Counted from the first letter of the stretch, positions 8,401 to 16,614 are shown. The stretch: 64,000 bases of DNA from UBA11740 sp035635855 (GCA_035635855.1 DASQAF010000027.1:261160-325159); one strand, 5' to 3'. Numbers and translations: made by a program. Notes: generated by a model not told the origin, from the sequence alone.

Positions 8401-10107
8401 ATTGCCGTTGGCATCATAGGTGTAGGTTGCCGCTTGCCCGAGCGCATTCGTGTGACTGATAACGTTCATCTGGTCGTCGTAAGTCCACGTTTGAGCTTGC
8501 GAGCCGCCACAACTGCAAAGTCCTTCGACCCCGGTGACGGCCTTTCGTCCTTTGACATTGTGATAGAAGTATTTCGTGACGCGGCCCAACGCATCGGTTA
8601 CATCAGTTTCAGTCGAGTTAATGTAGTTAAGCGTGTAGTGCTCAACTCCGCTCTGAGCCTGCGAAGTGGTTGCGCGCCCCTGCGAGTCGTAGTCGTGCTG
8701 CTCAATTGCGTTGCCGAGGGCGTCCGAGACGGTCGCCAATGCTAAACCGGACGGCACTCCAGTGTAAGTGAACCGGTATCCGGAATTGTCGGGGTAGGTC
8801 ACGGTTAACAACTCATTGCTGCCGCCATAGGTGTAGCTAGCAATGGCGCCGAGAGAATCACTAATAGACAAAACGAGCCCGCTGCTACTGCTTGTCACGG
8901 TTAGAACTCGCCCGAATGAATCGGTCACGCTCGAAAGTCTGCCGTTCATGTCGTAAGTCAGGAGTGTCTGATTCGCGTTACGGTCGGCGAGCGATATCAG
9001 CTTGCCTGAGGCGTTGAATTGATGCACGCGCCCGTCTTTGAATACGGCGGTATAGCTGCCGTCGCCGTTGCGTACGATCTGTCCGAAGAAATTCGGCGTG
9101 GCAAACGTCACCAGGCGACCATCAGGCAGCATTAGTTGCAAGCGTCCATTCGCATCCAGTGTCACTCTTTCGTCATACGCGACGGTCCAGCCTCGGCCAA
9201 ATAGTCCAATGCTCTGTGAAGTACTGTTGTAGGTTCGGGAAATTCCGATCGCTTCTCCCACCCCCGGCAGTTGATAATCCATCTGCCGCAAATACATGTT
9301 GCCGTTGGTGACGTTGACCGGGGCTCCCACCGTGTGATTGCAGGGCGCTTGTCCCGCATTCTCCAGAGTGTTCGTGCTGATCGGGAAATTTAAAAGGTCG
9401 TTACTGGTTAACACGCAGCCGCCGGTGGCGGTACCACCCTGAAACACCGAGCCATTGAGAGAGGCTTTAAAGACTTCATCGACGGAACACCTGGAATATG
9501 TAGTGAACTGATAATGTCCCCCTGCATCGGTCGTTGTTGTCGCCGTGCTGGTCACAGGCGGATTCAAGTCGGATTTTGTGCGCGTCATTGTCACAGTAAG
9601 ACCCTGCACTGGCGTGCCGCTCTGATCTCTGACCACGCCGCCCAGGACAATCACGCTGGGCCTGACAATTATGAGATTGCCTAATACCACGCTCGATGTG
9701 ACGCAGCCGCCGGTCGCACTTCTGTTAGAGGGCGGCAGCGGCTCGTCGTCTACGATTTCTGACGAGGTGGCCCTGACCTCATAATCCGCACTGCAACCGC
9801 TCTCAATCTCGAACGAATAATTTCCGCCACTGTCGGCAATTGTAGTTTCCGTTGTGACCACCTGGGGCGAGACGTTAAAGATGGTCTTTGTCATCTTTAC
9901 TGACGCGCCGACGGCGGGGTCGCCCGCTGAATACATAACGCGTCCGCTCAAAGTGATCTGCGCGTGCGCGAGCGTCACCAGAACGACTTGCAGCGAGACA
10001 AGCAGGAGAATTCTGGGGAGAAGTTTGGTTAGAGAACGACCATTTACAGTTTTCGCTACCAGTTGAGCTGAGAATCTGAGCGATTTCGGCGATGAAGAAG
10101 AAAACAC
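5464..10107 (-). CDS. RHS/YD-repeat protein with Het-C/zinc phospholipase-like C-terminal toxin domain
   Basis: A secreted giant RHS protein of 1547 residues from the preferred start. That start is GTG at 10105-10107, preceded by GGAAAGGAAGG at good spacing; it puts a signal peptide (core LLPRILLLVSLQVVLVTLAHA) near the N-terminus. An upstream in-frame GTG at 10185 would give 1573 residues. In order: two carboxypeptidase-regulatory-like beta domains, a DUF6531-type region, about 20 YD repeats, then the RHS core end with YYRARWYEPQLGRFISEDP and closing NATDPTGL. The last ~220 residues are a different module with VHYYLTYYLAKK and YLHYLQDTFSHAGY. The HxxxDxxxH pattern resembles the zinc site of Het-C and of zinc-dependent phospholipase C. 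Such tips are normally released inside the RHS shell and act on target cells; here that is inference. Confidence 0.9.
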   Translation of the reverse strand: MFSSSSPKSLRFSAQLVAKTVNGRSLTKLLPRILLLVSLQVVLVTLAHAQITLSGRVMYSAGDPAVGASVKMTKTIFNVSPQVVTTETTIADSGGNYSFEIESGCSADYEVRATSSEIVDDEPLPPSNRSATGGCVTSSVVLGNLIIVRPSVIVLGGVVRDQSGTPVQGLTVTMTRTKSDLNPPVTSTATTTTDAGGHYQFTTYSRCSVDEVFKASLNGSVFQGGTATGGCVLTSNDLLNFPISTNTLENAGQAPCNHTVGAPVNVTNGNMYLRQMDYQLPGVGEAIGISRTYNSTSQSIGLFGRGWTVAYDERVTLDANGRLQLMLPDGRLVTFATPNFFGQIVRNGDGSYTAVFKDGRVHQFNASGKLISLADRNANQTLLTYDMNGRLSSVTDSFGRVLTVTSSSSGLVLSISDSLGAIASYTYGGSNELLTVTYPDNSGYRFTYTGVPSGLALATVSDALGNAIEQHDYDSQGRATTSQAQSGVEHYTLNYINSTETDVTDALGRVTKYFYHNVKGRKAVTGVEGLCSCGGSQAQTWTYDDQMNVISHTNALGQAATYTYDANGNEVTGTGVLGSSSFTYNQFGEVLTATDAMDGLTTNTYDAAGNLLSATDALNKATTLTYDTRGELLTLTNAHGKVTTLAYDSRGNISQTTDALANVTRFAYDARGRVTTATDVLNNITSYGYDLAGRLNKITRPDNSIITLTYDLAGRPTKVTDPLGNINSFAYDSAYRLTGETDALSKSVSYSYDLMSNLIGATDQLGHTTNVVYDEFNRPKTVTYPPAVAGGTRLQETTEYDAAGNVTKRTDTAGRVTTLEYDNANRLVKVTDPAQQTTQYEYNARSNVIAVVDGLNQRYAFDYDALGRVTAVTRAGMMMTVDYDAVGNRIQRTDFNNLMTNYAYDALNRLTKITYPDGSTATYAYDQLSRLTAAANINGTVGFVYDKLGRVTSTTDVWGQLINYTYDANGRRTKMSFGSSTFATYTYDALNRLTKITDGANQATSYAYDVTGKVTSRTLPNSVVTTYGYDGLGRVTQLKDAKKNTVITANQYSYNSASEIIQNIDQSGTHAYGYDVLDRLTSATYTGTAAESYTYDGVGNRMSSQRSATYSYQPFNRLTGTSTAGYLYDNNGNMTTKTEGASTTHFAWDFENRLTQVVTPTAGSVSYKYDALGRRVQSAPSTGVSTNFTYDGDDVARDRTSTNVITEYLSGPGLDNKIRQKTVNTLYYFAQDHLGSTTALTDSKGALVEREAYDAYGNSTGSAKTRYGFTGRERDSVTGLIYYRARWYEPQLGRFISEDPIGLAGGINSFAYVGNNPQNATDPTGLYEIDVHYYLTYYLAKKTGCFQDWEAREIANEDQLTDENAETRPARGSTDMQRMRNRVFHGFFSGAREGVGSPLLWAGAMNEKSGHKWIGRYLHYLQDTFSHAGYTDDVWGHSPANVGNGKYGDHATDKTAEDPSKAQRMIAAVWQALIEYGKAKHCDCAPRWDDSMWRTLNAFINVATDDPRWSTIDANRRAMDNPGLGDPAALAIKRRILGLRNRDTGAW

Positions 10108-10259
10108 TGGGGGCCCTTCCTTTCCTGGAGATCGACCGACCAGAAGGCAGATCGATCTAATGGGAGCGATCTCAGGAAGTGGCACTTCTTCGCAGAAGGT
10201 CGCATGAGCGTCGGGATAAATTTAGAAACTACGAGACCGAAAGGTCGAAAAGCGGGCGG

Positions 10260-10288
10260 AGCTTAGTAGCGGATTAGAATTCTGTCAA
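10260..10288 (-). promoter_or_regulatory. Candidate sigma-70 promoter of the RHS gene
   Basis: On the minus strand TTGACA (10288-10283) is followed after 17 bp by TAAGCT (10265-10260). The -35 is perfect and the -10 weak. It lies about 150 bp before the preferred GTG start. Confidence 0.45.
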
Positions 10289-10482
10289 GCGACTTTGAGG
10301 TAAGAATTCTTTGTAAGATCGGACATCTTCACAGTTGTCATTCGATTAAAAACTTTGCGCAACTTTTCGTACTAACGCATTGCAAACCTTTGAGGGAAAG
10401 ATAAGACCACGCGACAAAATCAGAGCGCGGGTGAGCAGCGCCTTCTGAATATCGCGCGATGCGTAATCTTTCTTCGTTTAGA

Positions 10483-10914
10483 TTAAGCAGCTACAGCCGC
10501 GAGAATCGTCACCTGAAAAGCAAGGCTGTTAATGCCTGCGAAGTTGTTTGTGCCGCCGTTTGAGCTTACTGAGACCTCAATTCTCAACTCAACCTGACCG
10601 GACTCGTCGTCCCAATCAGCGTCACTGGTCGTGATCCCACAAGTAGAATTATTCCCTGGAGTTTGTACCTGGAGAGTCGTCTTCGCTATCGATGCCGTAC
10701 AGATCGCGCGAAAGAATTGTTGTCTGGTTAGTACCGGCCCGATCAGAACGGTGAAAGTCTGTGTTTGCTGCGTAGTACCGCCGGAAAACGCGTTGAGATT
10801 CACGTCAAGCTGTCCGGTCACAGCAAACAGTCGGTTCGCGCCGTCCGGGCCCGCAACAACCGCTTCCATCTGTTGGAGGTTCACAACCTGATTAGTCGGA
10901 ATTCTAATCGCCAT
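10483..10914 (-). CDS. Hypothetical protein, beta-rich, unknown
   Basis: This 143-residue protein starts with ATG at 10914 behind AAAGGAAA. It has no signal peptide or membrane segment. The composition is rich in Val, Thr, Gln, Asn and Gly with alternating hydrophobic residues, as in a beta-sandwich. Three cysteines are present: one in FFRAICTASI, one in NNSTCGITT, and none near the ends. It stands alone between the RHS gene and a GspG-like gene. I recognise no family. The good ribosome-binding site and a frame without interruptions support it being real. Confidence 0.65.
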   Translation of the reverse strand: MAIRIPTNQVVNLQQMEAVVAGPDGANRLFAVTGQLDVNLNAFSGGTTQQTQTFTVLIGPVLTRQQFFRAICTASIAKTTLQVQTPGNNSTCGITTSDADWDDESGQVELRIEVSVSSNGGTNNFAGINSLAFQVTILAAVAA

Positions 10915-11086
10915 GTGAGTTTCCTTTCTTACGCTTAAACCGAGCGAAGTTAACTGAAGTCTTTCTGGAATTGACTCGCGAGGAACCCGGGTATTCGCAG
11001 CACACTCTACTCTGGTTTGACCAAAACCAGAAACAGGAATCTACCAAGCTATTACATTTCACCCTTTCATGCTGAGGATCAGACGG

Positions 11087-11683
11087 TCAATGCGTCACAG
11101 TCACGTCGTCTGGCGTGTTTCGTTTTCCGTCCGGGCCGGAAGAGCGCAGCACGAATGAAGTGCGCGAGCCTTCGTACTCATAAGGTTGGTGCCAGGGATC
11201 GATGCGAATGATGCGCGCCAGATAATGAGGACTGAGATGATCGATCAAAGCGGCCTCGCTCTTTGATTCGATATAAGAACCACGTTCGCGGCGATAGGAC
11301 TCGAGCGCGGTGGCGATTGATTCCAGCTCAGCACGGGCCCGCGCGGTTTTTTCGACGTTAAGGGCTTTCATCAGCATATCGACGTCTTCCCAGCGCCGAT
11401 CGCCGGTGCGAATTTCGGCCACGCGCCACTTGCCGTTGTCGCCTTTGACCAGGCGAAACGCGGTTTCCACCTGGGCGACTACGACTGCGGAATTGCCGGC
11501 GGTCGAAATGTCCTTGATGCGCACGGCATCTGAAGGCAATTGAATGCCGGCCATGCGGGCGATTATCTTGCGCGCTTCTTTGGGTGAGAGATCGCCTGCG
11601 GCTAAGGTACGGCTGGCGACAAAAACAGTGCCTGAGGCCACCATCGCTATCGATAAAATCACCAGCAGGGTTCGCTTAGACAT
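11087..11683 (-). CDS. Orphan GspG-like (type II secretion pseudopilin C-terminal fold) secreted protein
   Basis: This 198-residue protein has an N-terminal signal or anchor segment (LLVILSIAMVASGTVFVASR). Its C-terminal ~90 residues match the major pseudopilin periplasmic fold: ARAELESIATALESYRRERG, then DPWHQPYEYEG and a closing SSGPDGKRNTPDD that resembles the calcium-binding loop of GspG. It lacks the prepilin-peptidase motif (G-F-x-x-x-E), so it is not a standard pilin, and no other type II secretion gene is nearby. The start ATG at 11683 has AGGAGTGTG upstream. Family membership of the C-terminal domain is fairly sure; the role is unknown. Confidence 0.75.
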   Translation of the reverse strand: MSKRTLLVILSIAMVASGTVFVASRTLAAGDLSPKEARKIIARMAGIQLPSDAVRIKDISTAGNSAVVVAQVETAFRLVKGDNGKWRVAEIRTGDRRWEDVDMLMKALNVEKTARARAELESIATALESYRRERGSYIESKSEAALIDHLSPHYLARIIRIDPWHQPYEYEGSRTSFVLRSSGPDGKRNTPDDVTVTH

Positions 11684-11709
11684 GATTCACACTCCTGTTT
11701 TGCGTGTCT

Positions 11710-11770
11710 GAAGCCCGACCGTCAGGGAGGGCAACTTTAAGAGCGAGGCCCTCGCTTACGCGCGGGCTTC
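11710..11770. repeat. Intergenic inverted repeat (GAAGCCCG / CGGGCTTC)
   Basis: The ends GAAGCCCG and CGGGCTTC are perfect inverted copies. The inner GAGGGC and GCCCTC extend the pairing. The left arm GCCCGACCGTCAGGGAGGGC closely resembles GCCCGACCGTGAGAGAGGGC near 36891, so it belongs to a dispersed family. Confidence 0.5.
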
Positions 11771-11784
11771 TGATACGAACAATT

Positions 11785-12186
11785 CTAGCTGCGGGCTTTG
11801 CCTACCAGCATGCGCAGCATCGTCTGAAGCTGCACGGTGGTAAACGGCTTAGGAAGAAAGACGACGGCGCCGGCCGCGAAACTGTCTGAGGAAAGTTTTG
11901 GATCCTGCTCGGCAGTCATCATCATCACCGGAATTTTGTTGAACCGATTTTCAGTTCGCATATAGCGCACCAGTTCCGGCCCCGGGATATGCGGCATCAC
12001 GACATCGAAAACCGCCGCAGTAAAGTTGGGGTTGTCCTGAAGCGCCTTGTAGGCTTCGCGCCCGTCGCGCGCACCCACAACCGCGTATCCTTCCTTCTCC
12101 AAAATCGTCGTCACCAGACGCAGAATTGCCGGATCGTCGTCGGCAACCAGGACGCGTCCTTTGGCGATGTTATCGGATGTACCCAC
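11785..12186 (-). CDS. Single-domain (CheY-like) response regulator
   Basis: A 133-residue protein consisting of one receiver domain. RVLVADDDP gives the acidic cluster, AVFDVVMPH the phospho-acceptor aspartate, MMMTA the conserved switch Thr, and FLPKPF the conserved lysine. With no output domain, it would signal by docking on a partner. The start is GTG at 12186. It lies 33 bp downstream of pdxA on the same strand, so the two may share a transcript although the functions look unrelated. No kinase is nearby. Confidence 0.92.
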   Translation of the reverse strand: MGTSDNIAKGRVLVADDDPAILRLVTTILEKEGYAVVGARDGREAYKALQDNPNFTAAVFDVVMPHIPGPELVRYMRTENRFNKIPVMMMTAEQDPKLSSDSFAAGAVVFLPKPFTTVQLQTMLRMLVGKARS

Positions 12187-12219
12187 TTTGATCTGTCGGA
12201 TGACCTTGTTCTGTAGCGG

Positions 12220-13284
12220 CTATGCTGCTTCCAGAGCGGGGCCGCTTTCGCCTGCCTTCAGCGAGAGTTCCGCAGCCAGTTTGATCGCCGCGACCATGCT
12301 CGAGTGTTCGGCAATTCCTTTTCCGGCTATGTCAAAGGCCGTGCCGTGATCGACTGAGGTGCGAATAAAAGGCAAGCCCAGCGTCACGTTGACGGCTTCG
12401 CCAAACGAAAGGCACTTAACGGGAATCATCGCCTGGTCATGATAACACGCCACCACGGCGTCAAACTCGCCGCGCGAAGCTCGCAGGAACACCGTGTCGG
12501 CGGAAAACGGGCCGCGCACGTTGATGCCGTCCGCGGCGCGACAGGCTTCGACGGCGGGAGCAAGTTCCGCCGCCTCTTCCATGCCAAATAGTCCGCCTTC
12601 CGCCCCGTGTGGATTTAGCGCTGCGACGGCGATGCGCGGACGTTCAATTCCCCATCGTCGCAGTTCGCGATCAGCCAAACGAATTCGCTTCTCGACGCGC
12701 TCGCGGCGGACCAGCCCAATCGCTTCCGAAAGGGGAACGTGCGTTGAGACCAGAACCACGCGCAGATTCGCACCGACAAAGCCCATCGCATAGTCATCCG
12801 AGCCCGTAAGATAAGCAAGAAACTCTGTGTGTCCGGGAAAGGTATAGCCGCCAAGGTACAGCGCCCGCTTATTGATGGGCGCGGTGGCGATCGCATCGAT
12901 GCTGCCCGCGGCGCACAGTTCCACCGCCGCTTCGATATAACCGGCCGCAGCCTTTCCGGCGGCGCCCGACTCGATGCCCGGCTCGACGTGACCCTGGATG
13001 TTATCGAGGTGAAAGATTAGGGGCTCAGAGATTTCATCCGGCAGGTGTTCGTCGCGACGGATGATCTGGTAGCCACACTGCAGGTCCAGCGTCCGCGCGT
13101 TGTGCGCCAGCAGTTGCGCGTCACCAATAATGACTGGCTGGCAAACCGCGCGAACTTCTTCTTCCGCCACCGCCTTGAGCACAACCTCCGGCCCGATTCC
13201 AGCCGGATCACCCATGGTAATACCAATGCGCGGTCGAGCGGGCCGAGAAGTTGCGGGTGCGCGATCTTGCGGCGGATGGCTCAT
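12220..13284 (-). CDS. pdxA: 4-hydroxythreonine-4-phosphate dehydrogenase
   Basis: NAD-dependent, metal-dependent enzyme of the DXP-dependent pyridoxal phosphate pathway; it oxidises and decarboxylates 4-phosphohydroxy-L-threonine. The N-terminus has ITMGDPAGIGPEVVLKA, the family signature. Further on are ATAPINKRAL, FPGHTEFLA (metal-binding His) and VACYHDQAMIPVK with another metal His, then VDHGTAFDIAGKG at the end. At 354 residues it has normal length. About 20 residues before the first motif are Pro/Arg-rich, so a slightly later start is possible. It is followed by a CheY-like gene and preceded by the Hfq-like gene. Confidence 0.96.
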   Translation of the reverse strand: MSHPPQDRAPATSRPARPRIGITMGDPAGIGPEVVLKAVAEEEVRAVCQPVIIGDAQLLAHNARTLDLQCGYQIIRRDEHLPDEISEPLIFHLDNIQGHVEPGIESGAAGKAAAGYIEAAVELCAAGSIDAIATAPINKRALYLGGYTFPGHTEFLAYLTGSDDYAMGFVGANLRVVLVSTHVPLSEAIGLVRRERVEKRIRLADRELRRWGIERPRIAVAALNPHGAEGGLFGMEEAAELAPAVEACRAADGINVRGPFSADTVFLRASRGEFDAVVACYHDQAMIPVKCLSFGEAVNVTLGLPFIRTSVDHGTAFDIAGKGIAEHSSMVAAIKLAAELSLKAGESGPALEAA

Positions 13285-13357
13285 CAGTCGAAGACTACGA
13301 TATGAAGGCGATAGTTACCTTGCCGCTTGATCGCTTTTCATCAAGGACCCGAACAAA

Positions 13358-13789
13358 TCAGGACCCGGACGATTGTGGCAAAGCTTCTTCCACTGGCGAG
13401 AGTTGCGGGACGCGTTCCTCAGCCTTGTAGATGTACTTAATGTTGCGCTTCAGAACCAGCAGGTTCGGCGCAGACCGGCGATTAATTTTCAGCGCGCCCC
13501 GATCGTACCACTCAATCGTGCCTTCAATTTCTTCGCCGTCCTGCAAGACGAGCACCATCGGAGTGTGGGCGTCGATCTGCTTCTTGTAATAGTAGATTTC
13601 GGCGTGGGTTTCAGTCGGTGGCGGTTGGCGCTTGCGCACTTGAATGGATGACGACGACTGCTGCGGCGGGCGTTGCTGTGGCATTCCACCCCCCCGTTGC
13701 ATGTTTCCGTTCAGGCGGTCGCGCTGTGGCGGGGCTTCCCGCCGGGCTTTCACATCGGCCAGCGTCGTTCTAATAAGTTTGCGATTCAC
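13358..13789 (-). CDS. hfq: Hfq/Sm-like RNA-binding protein with N-terminal extension
   Basis: The central part (about residues 62-123) has the Sm fold of Hfq: AEIYYYKKQIDAHTPMVLVL, then GEEIEGTIEWYDRGALKINR, and the Sm2-like IKYIYKAEE. The usual YKHAIST motif is replaced by KRNIKYIYK. Residues 1-60 are an extra basic, Gln/Pro/Arg-rich arm, and a short acidic tail ends the protein. Bacterial Hfq is usually 70-110 residues with its unstructured tail at the C-terminus, so this layout is reversed. The start is GTG at 13789 with GGAGG seven bases upstream, which makes the extension credible. It probably acts in RNA chaperoning, by family. Confidence 0.8.
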   Translation of the reverse strand: MNRKLIRTTLADVKARREAPPQRDRLNGNMQRGGGMPQQRPPQQSSSSIQVRKRQPPPTETHAEIYYYKKQIDAHTPMVLVLQDGEEIEGTIEWYDRGALKINRRSAPNLLVLKRNIKYIYKAEERVPQLSPVEEALPQSSGS

Positions 13790-13873
13790 AGTAATGCCTC
13801 CAAAAAAATTTCAAAAGGAACGGTTTCGACGCTCAGTTTAAGGTGCGCCCGCGTTTGAGTAGCGGGCAGATAT

Positions 13874-13892
13874 AGCCTGCTAATCGCAGGCT
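13874..13892. repeat. Short hairpin AGCCTGC/GCAGGCT
   Basis: A perfect 7-bp inverted repeat with a 5-nt loop (TAATC) in the gap between ftsZ and the Hfq-like gene. No T-run follows on the minus strand. Confidence 0.4.
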
Positions 13893-14012
13893 GCTACCTC
13901 CGAGGAGAGATGCCGCATTGAACCCGTCCGGAAATATCGCTAGGGAATGCGCGACATGCTACACGAGTCAGGGGAAAAACGCAAAGCTGGACAGAGGTCG
14001 AGGATTTATTAT

Positions 14013-14036
14013 CAACGCGAGAGCGACTTCGCGTTG
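14013..14036 (-). terminator. Possible terminator hairpin after ftsZ
   Basis: An 8-bp perfect stem (CAACGCGA/TCGCGTTG) with an 8-nt loop lies 25 bp past the ftsZ stop and is followed by the A/T-rich ATAATAAAT instead of a clean T-run. It could end the dcw transcript. Confidence 0.35.
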
Positions 14037-14060
14037 GATGCTCTTAACTGTTACCAGTCG

Positions 14061-15215
14061 CTAGTCCGCTTTTTTCCTGATGAACGTCGGCACATCAAGA
14101 TCGTCGACACGCTTGTGACCTGGCTGGGATGCCGGATAATCCTCGGCCGTTCGCGGCGCGTATCGCGGCGCGGAGGTTACCGGCATCGTTGCGCCTGCGG
14201 CCACCGAAGCTACCGACGCCTCTCGACGGAAGCCGGTGGCAATCACAGTGATTTTCATTGCATCAGCCATCGTCTCGTCGATTACATGGCCGAAAATAAT
14301 GTTCGCGTCTTCGTCGGCTTCCTGACGCACGATCGAGGCTGCTTCGTTTACTTCAAACAACGTCAAATCGCAACCGCCAGTGATGTTGATGAGCACACCC
14401 CGGGCTCCCTGGATCGAAGCTTCTTCGAGCAAAGGCGATGAGATAGCTTCCTGCGTCGCTTCGATGGCCCGGTTTTGGCCCCGCGCGTAGCCGGTCCCCA
14501 TCAGGGCCATGCCCATTCCCTGCATGATCGTGCGCACGTCGGCGAAATCCAGATTGATCAAGCCTGGCACAGTGATGAGGTCGCTGATTCCCTGCACCGC
14601 CTGACGGAGCACATCATCGGCAGCCTTGAACGCATCGGCAAACGAAGCACCCTGAGGCACGGCCCCGAACAGGCGTTCGTTTGGAATCGTGATGACGGTG
14701 TCAACCGATTCATGCAGTTCATTCAAGCCGTGTTCAGCCTGTTGCAACCGCCGGCGTCCTTCGAATTGAAAAGGCTTAGTAACGACCGCAACAGTCAAAG
14801 CACCGAGTTCGGTTGCCAGCGAGGCGACAATCGGAGCGCCGCCCGTACCCGTGCCTCCACCCAGGCCCGTGGTAACAAACACCATGTCCGCACCTTCGAG
14901 CACCTCGATAATTTTGTCTGTGTCTTCGAGCGCTGCCTGGCGTCCTACTTCAGGATCGGCGCCGGCTCCGAGACCTTTAGTCAATCTGCCGCCGAGTTGA
15001 ATCTTCACCGGCGCGCGAGAACGCTTCAGAGCCTGCAGGTCGGTGTTAGCGACGACGAACTCGATGCCTTCGATGCCGGCGTCGATCATGCGATTGACCG
15101 CGTTGCCGCCACCGCCGCCCACACCGATGACCTTAATGCGTGCGCCGGTAATCGGCGGCTCGTCGTCGATGAAAATATTGATGCCTTTGCCGGGTTCGCG
15201 AACCTCTGGTGTCAT
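14061..15215 (-). CDS. ftsZ: Cell division GTPase FtsZ
   Basis: Tubulin-like GTPase that forms the Z-ring. IKVIGVGGGGGNAVNRMI opens the nucleotide-binding domain, FVTTGLGGGTGTGGAP is the tubulin signature, and TIPNERLF and DFADVRTIM are further family blocks. The C-terminus ends in DLDVPTFIRKKAD, the conserved peptide that binds FtsA; the linker before it is short. I chose ATG at 15215 (384 residues), because AGAGGA lies just before it. An in-frame start at 15293 would add 26 basic residues not typical of FtsZ. It is the last gene of the dcw cluster, downstream of ftsA. Confidence 0.97.
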   Translation of the reverse strand: MTPEVREPGKGINIFIDDEPPITGARIKVIGVGGGGGNAVNRMIDAGIEGIEFVVANTDLQALKRSRAPVKIQLGGRLTKGLGAGADPEVGRQAALEDTDKIIEVLEGADMVFVTTGLGGGTGTGGAPIVASLATELGALTVAVVTKPFQFEGRRRLQQAEHGLNELHESVDTVITIPNERLFGAVPQGASFADAFKAADDVLRQAVQGISDLITVPGLINLDFADVRTIMQGMGMALMGTGYARGQNRAIEATQEAISSPLLEEASIQGARGVLINITGGCDLTLFEVNEAASIVRQEADEDANIIFGHVIDETMADAMKITVIATGFRREASVASVAAGATMPVTSAPRYAPRTAEDYPASQPGHKRVDDLDVPTFIRKKAD

Positions 15216-15348
15216 TGGTTTTTCCTCTCTTCCAAACCGGGATGGCTTCCACGGCCTCTTTCGTTTATTTTGGGCTAGCTGAACCACGGGCATCTATATC
15301 TTGCGGACAACATCTTGTGCCATAGGCGCGCCAGCATACAACACTTGG

Positions 15349-16614
15349 TCACAAAATACTACTACTAAAACGACTGCGAAACTTGGAAACAAAATGCGTC
15401 AAACGTCCGGAAGCTCCGCGCTTCGCCGTGCCTGCGCGCTGCTCCATTGCGTGTGCTCGCTGAGATACCAACGCGAGTCCGGAAGCCGCCGCCCACGCCG
15501 GACTTTGGATGTCCTCGATCAATCCGCCAAAGCGATCGCGCTCGGGAAATCCGATCCGCACGGGCGCGTCAAAAACCTGTTCGGCGATTTCGATCATTCC
15601 ATCCAACAACGCACCACCACCGCTGAGAACCACTCCGCTCGACAGTTGGCGATTCCAACCAGAGTCACGAATTTCGTCGGACACGTGCATCAGCACTTCT
15701 TCGGCGCGCGGCTGCAAGATGTCGCAGAGAATTTGGCGCGACAGTTGCCGCGGCGCGCGTCCGCCGACCGACGGGACCTCGACCATTTCTCCGCGCTGAT
15801 CGTCACTGAGCGTCGCGCTCGACGCGCAGCCGACCGTGCGTTTGATTCGCTCAGCTTCCGGAATCGGCGTCCGCAAGCCAAACGCTATGTCATTGGTAAA
15901 GTGCGCCCCGCCCAGCGGAAAAACTGCCGTGTGTTGCACCGCGCCGCGTTGATATACGCACAGGCCGGTGGTCTCTGCGCCGATATCCACCAGGGCAGAG
16001 CCATACTCTTTATCGTCTTCGGTTAAGGTGGCTTCGGCGGCGGCAAGCTGCTCAAGAATCATGTCAGCAACAATCAATCCCGCCCGATTTACCGCGTTAA
16101 TGGCGTTCTGGCGCGCGGTGACCGGACTCGTGACGATGTGGACTTTGACTGCCAGTCGCGCTCCGGTCATGCCGACTGGATCATTAATACCGTCCTGGTC
16201 GTCGACGATGAATTCCTGGGGCAAGCGGTCCACGATTTCGCGGCCGGCGGGGAGTTGGATCGCGCAGGCTGAATCAATGGCCCGTCGCACATCTTCGCCG
16301 GTAATCTCGCGATCGCGACCGGCCACGGCCACAATCGCCTGGCCGTTAAAGCCCATGATGTGCGAGCCGGCCAGGTTAATCGTTACTTCTTCCGCCTGCA
16401 CTCCGCTCATTCGCTCGGCGTCTTCGACGGCTCGCTTGATTGATTCGACCGCGACCTCGGGGTTTACAATTACGCCCTTGCGCAGGCCGCGCGATTCCGC
16501 TTCGCCGATACCGAGTATTTGCAACAGTCCTTCATCGCCCGGGCCCGCGACTATGCACGTCACCTTACTCGTCCCGATATCCAGACCCACGGTGTGATTT
16601 GTCCGCTTTGCCAT
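15349..16614 (-). CDS. ftsA: Cell division protein FtsA
   Basis: Actin-like ATPase that tethers FtsZ to the membrane. It opens with TVGLDIGTSKVTCIVAG (phosphate-1 motif), carries the SHIMGFNGQAIVAV region of the 1C domain, LVDIGAETTGLCVY (phosphate-2) and VVLSGGGALLDGM (adenosine motif). Residues at the extreme C-terminus (LTHFVSKFRSRFSSSIL) form the basic amphipathic helix expected for membrane binding. At 421 residues the length is normal. It lies between ftsQ and ftsZ on the same strand. Confidence 0.97.
   Translation of the reverse strand: MAKRTNHTVGLDIGTSKVTCIVAGPGDEGLLQILGIGEAESRGLRKGVIVNPEVAVESIKRAVEDAERMSGVQAEEVTINLAGSHIMGFNGQAIVAVAGRDREITGEDVRRAIDSACAIQLPAGREIVDRLPQEFIVDDQDGINDPVGMTGARLAVKVHIVTSPVTARQNAINAVNRAGLIVADMILEQLAAAEATLTEDDKEYGSALVDIGAETTGLCVYQRGAVQHTAVFPLGGAHFTNDIAFGLRTPIPEAERIKRTVGCASSATLSDDQRGEMVEVPSVGGRAPRQLSRQILCDILQPRAEEVLMHVSDEIRDSGWNRQLSSGVVLSGGGALLDGMIEIAEQVFDAPVRIGFPERDRFGGLIEDIQSPAWAAASGLALVSQRAHAMEQRAGTAKRGASGRLTHFVSKFRSRFSSSIL

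Noticed and set aside
6200..9400. Repetitive DNA resembling a tandem or CRISPR-like array
   Set aside because: The periodicity comes from YD repeats in the RHS coding frame; there are no identical repeats with unique spacers. I saw no CRISPR array anywhere in the window.
13947..14441. Open frame of 164 codons on the plus strand
   Set aside because: It runs antisense into ftsZ; the composition follows the codon pattern of ftsZ and no ribosome-binding site or family is seen.
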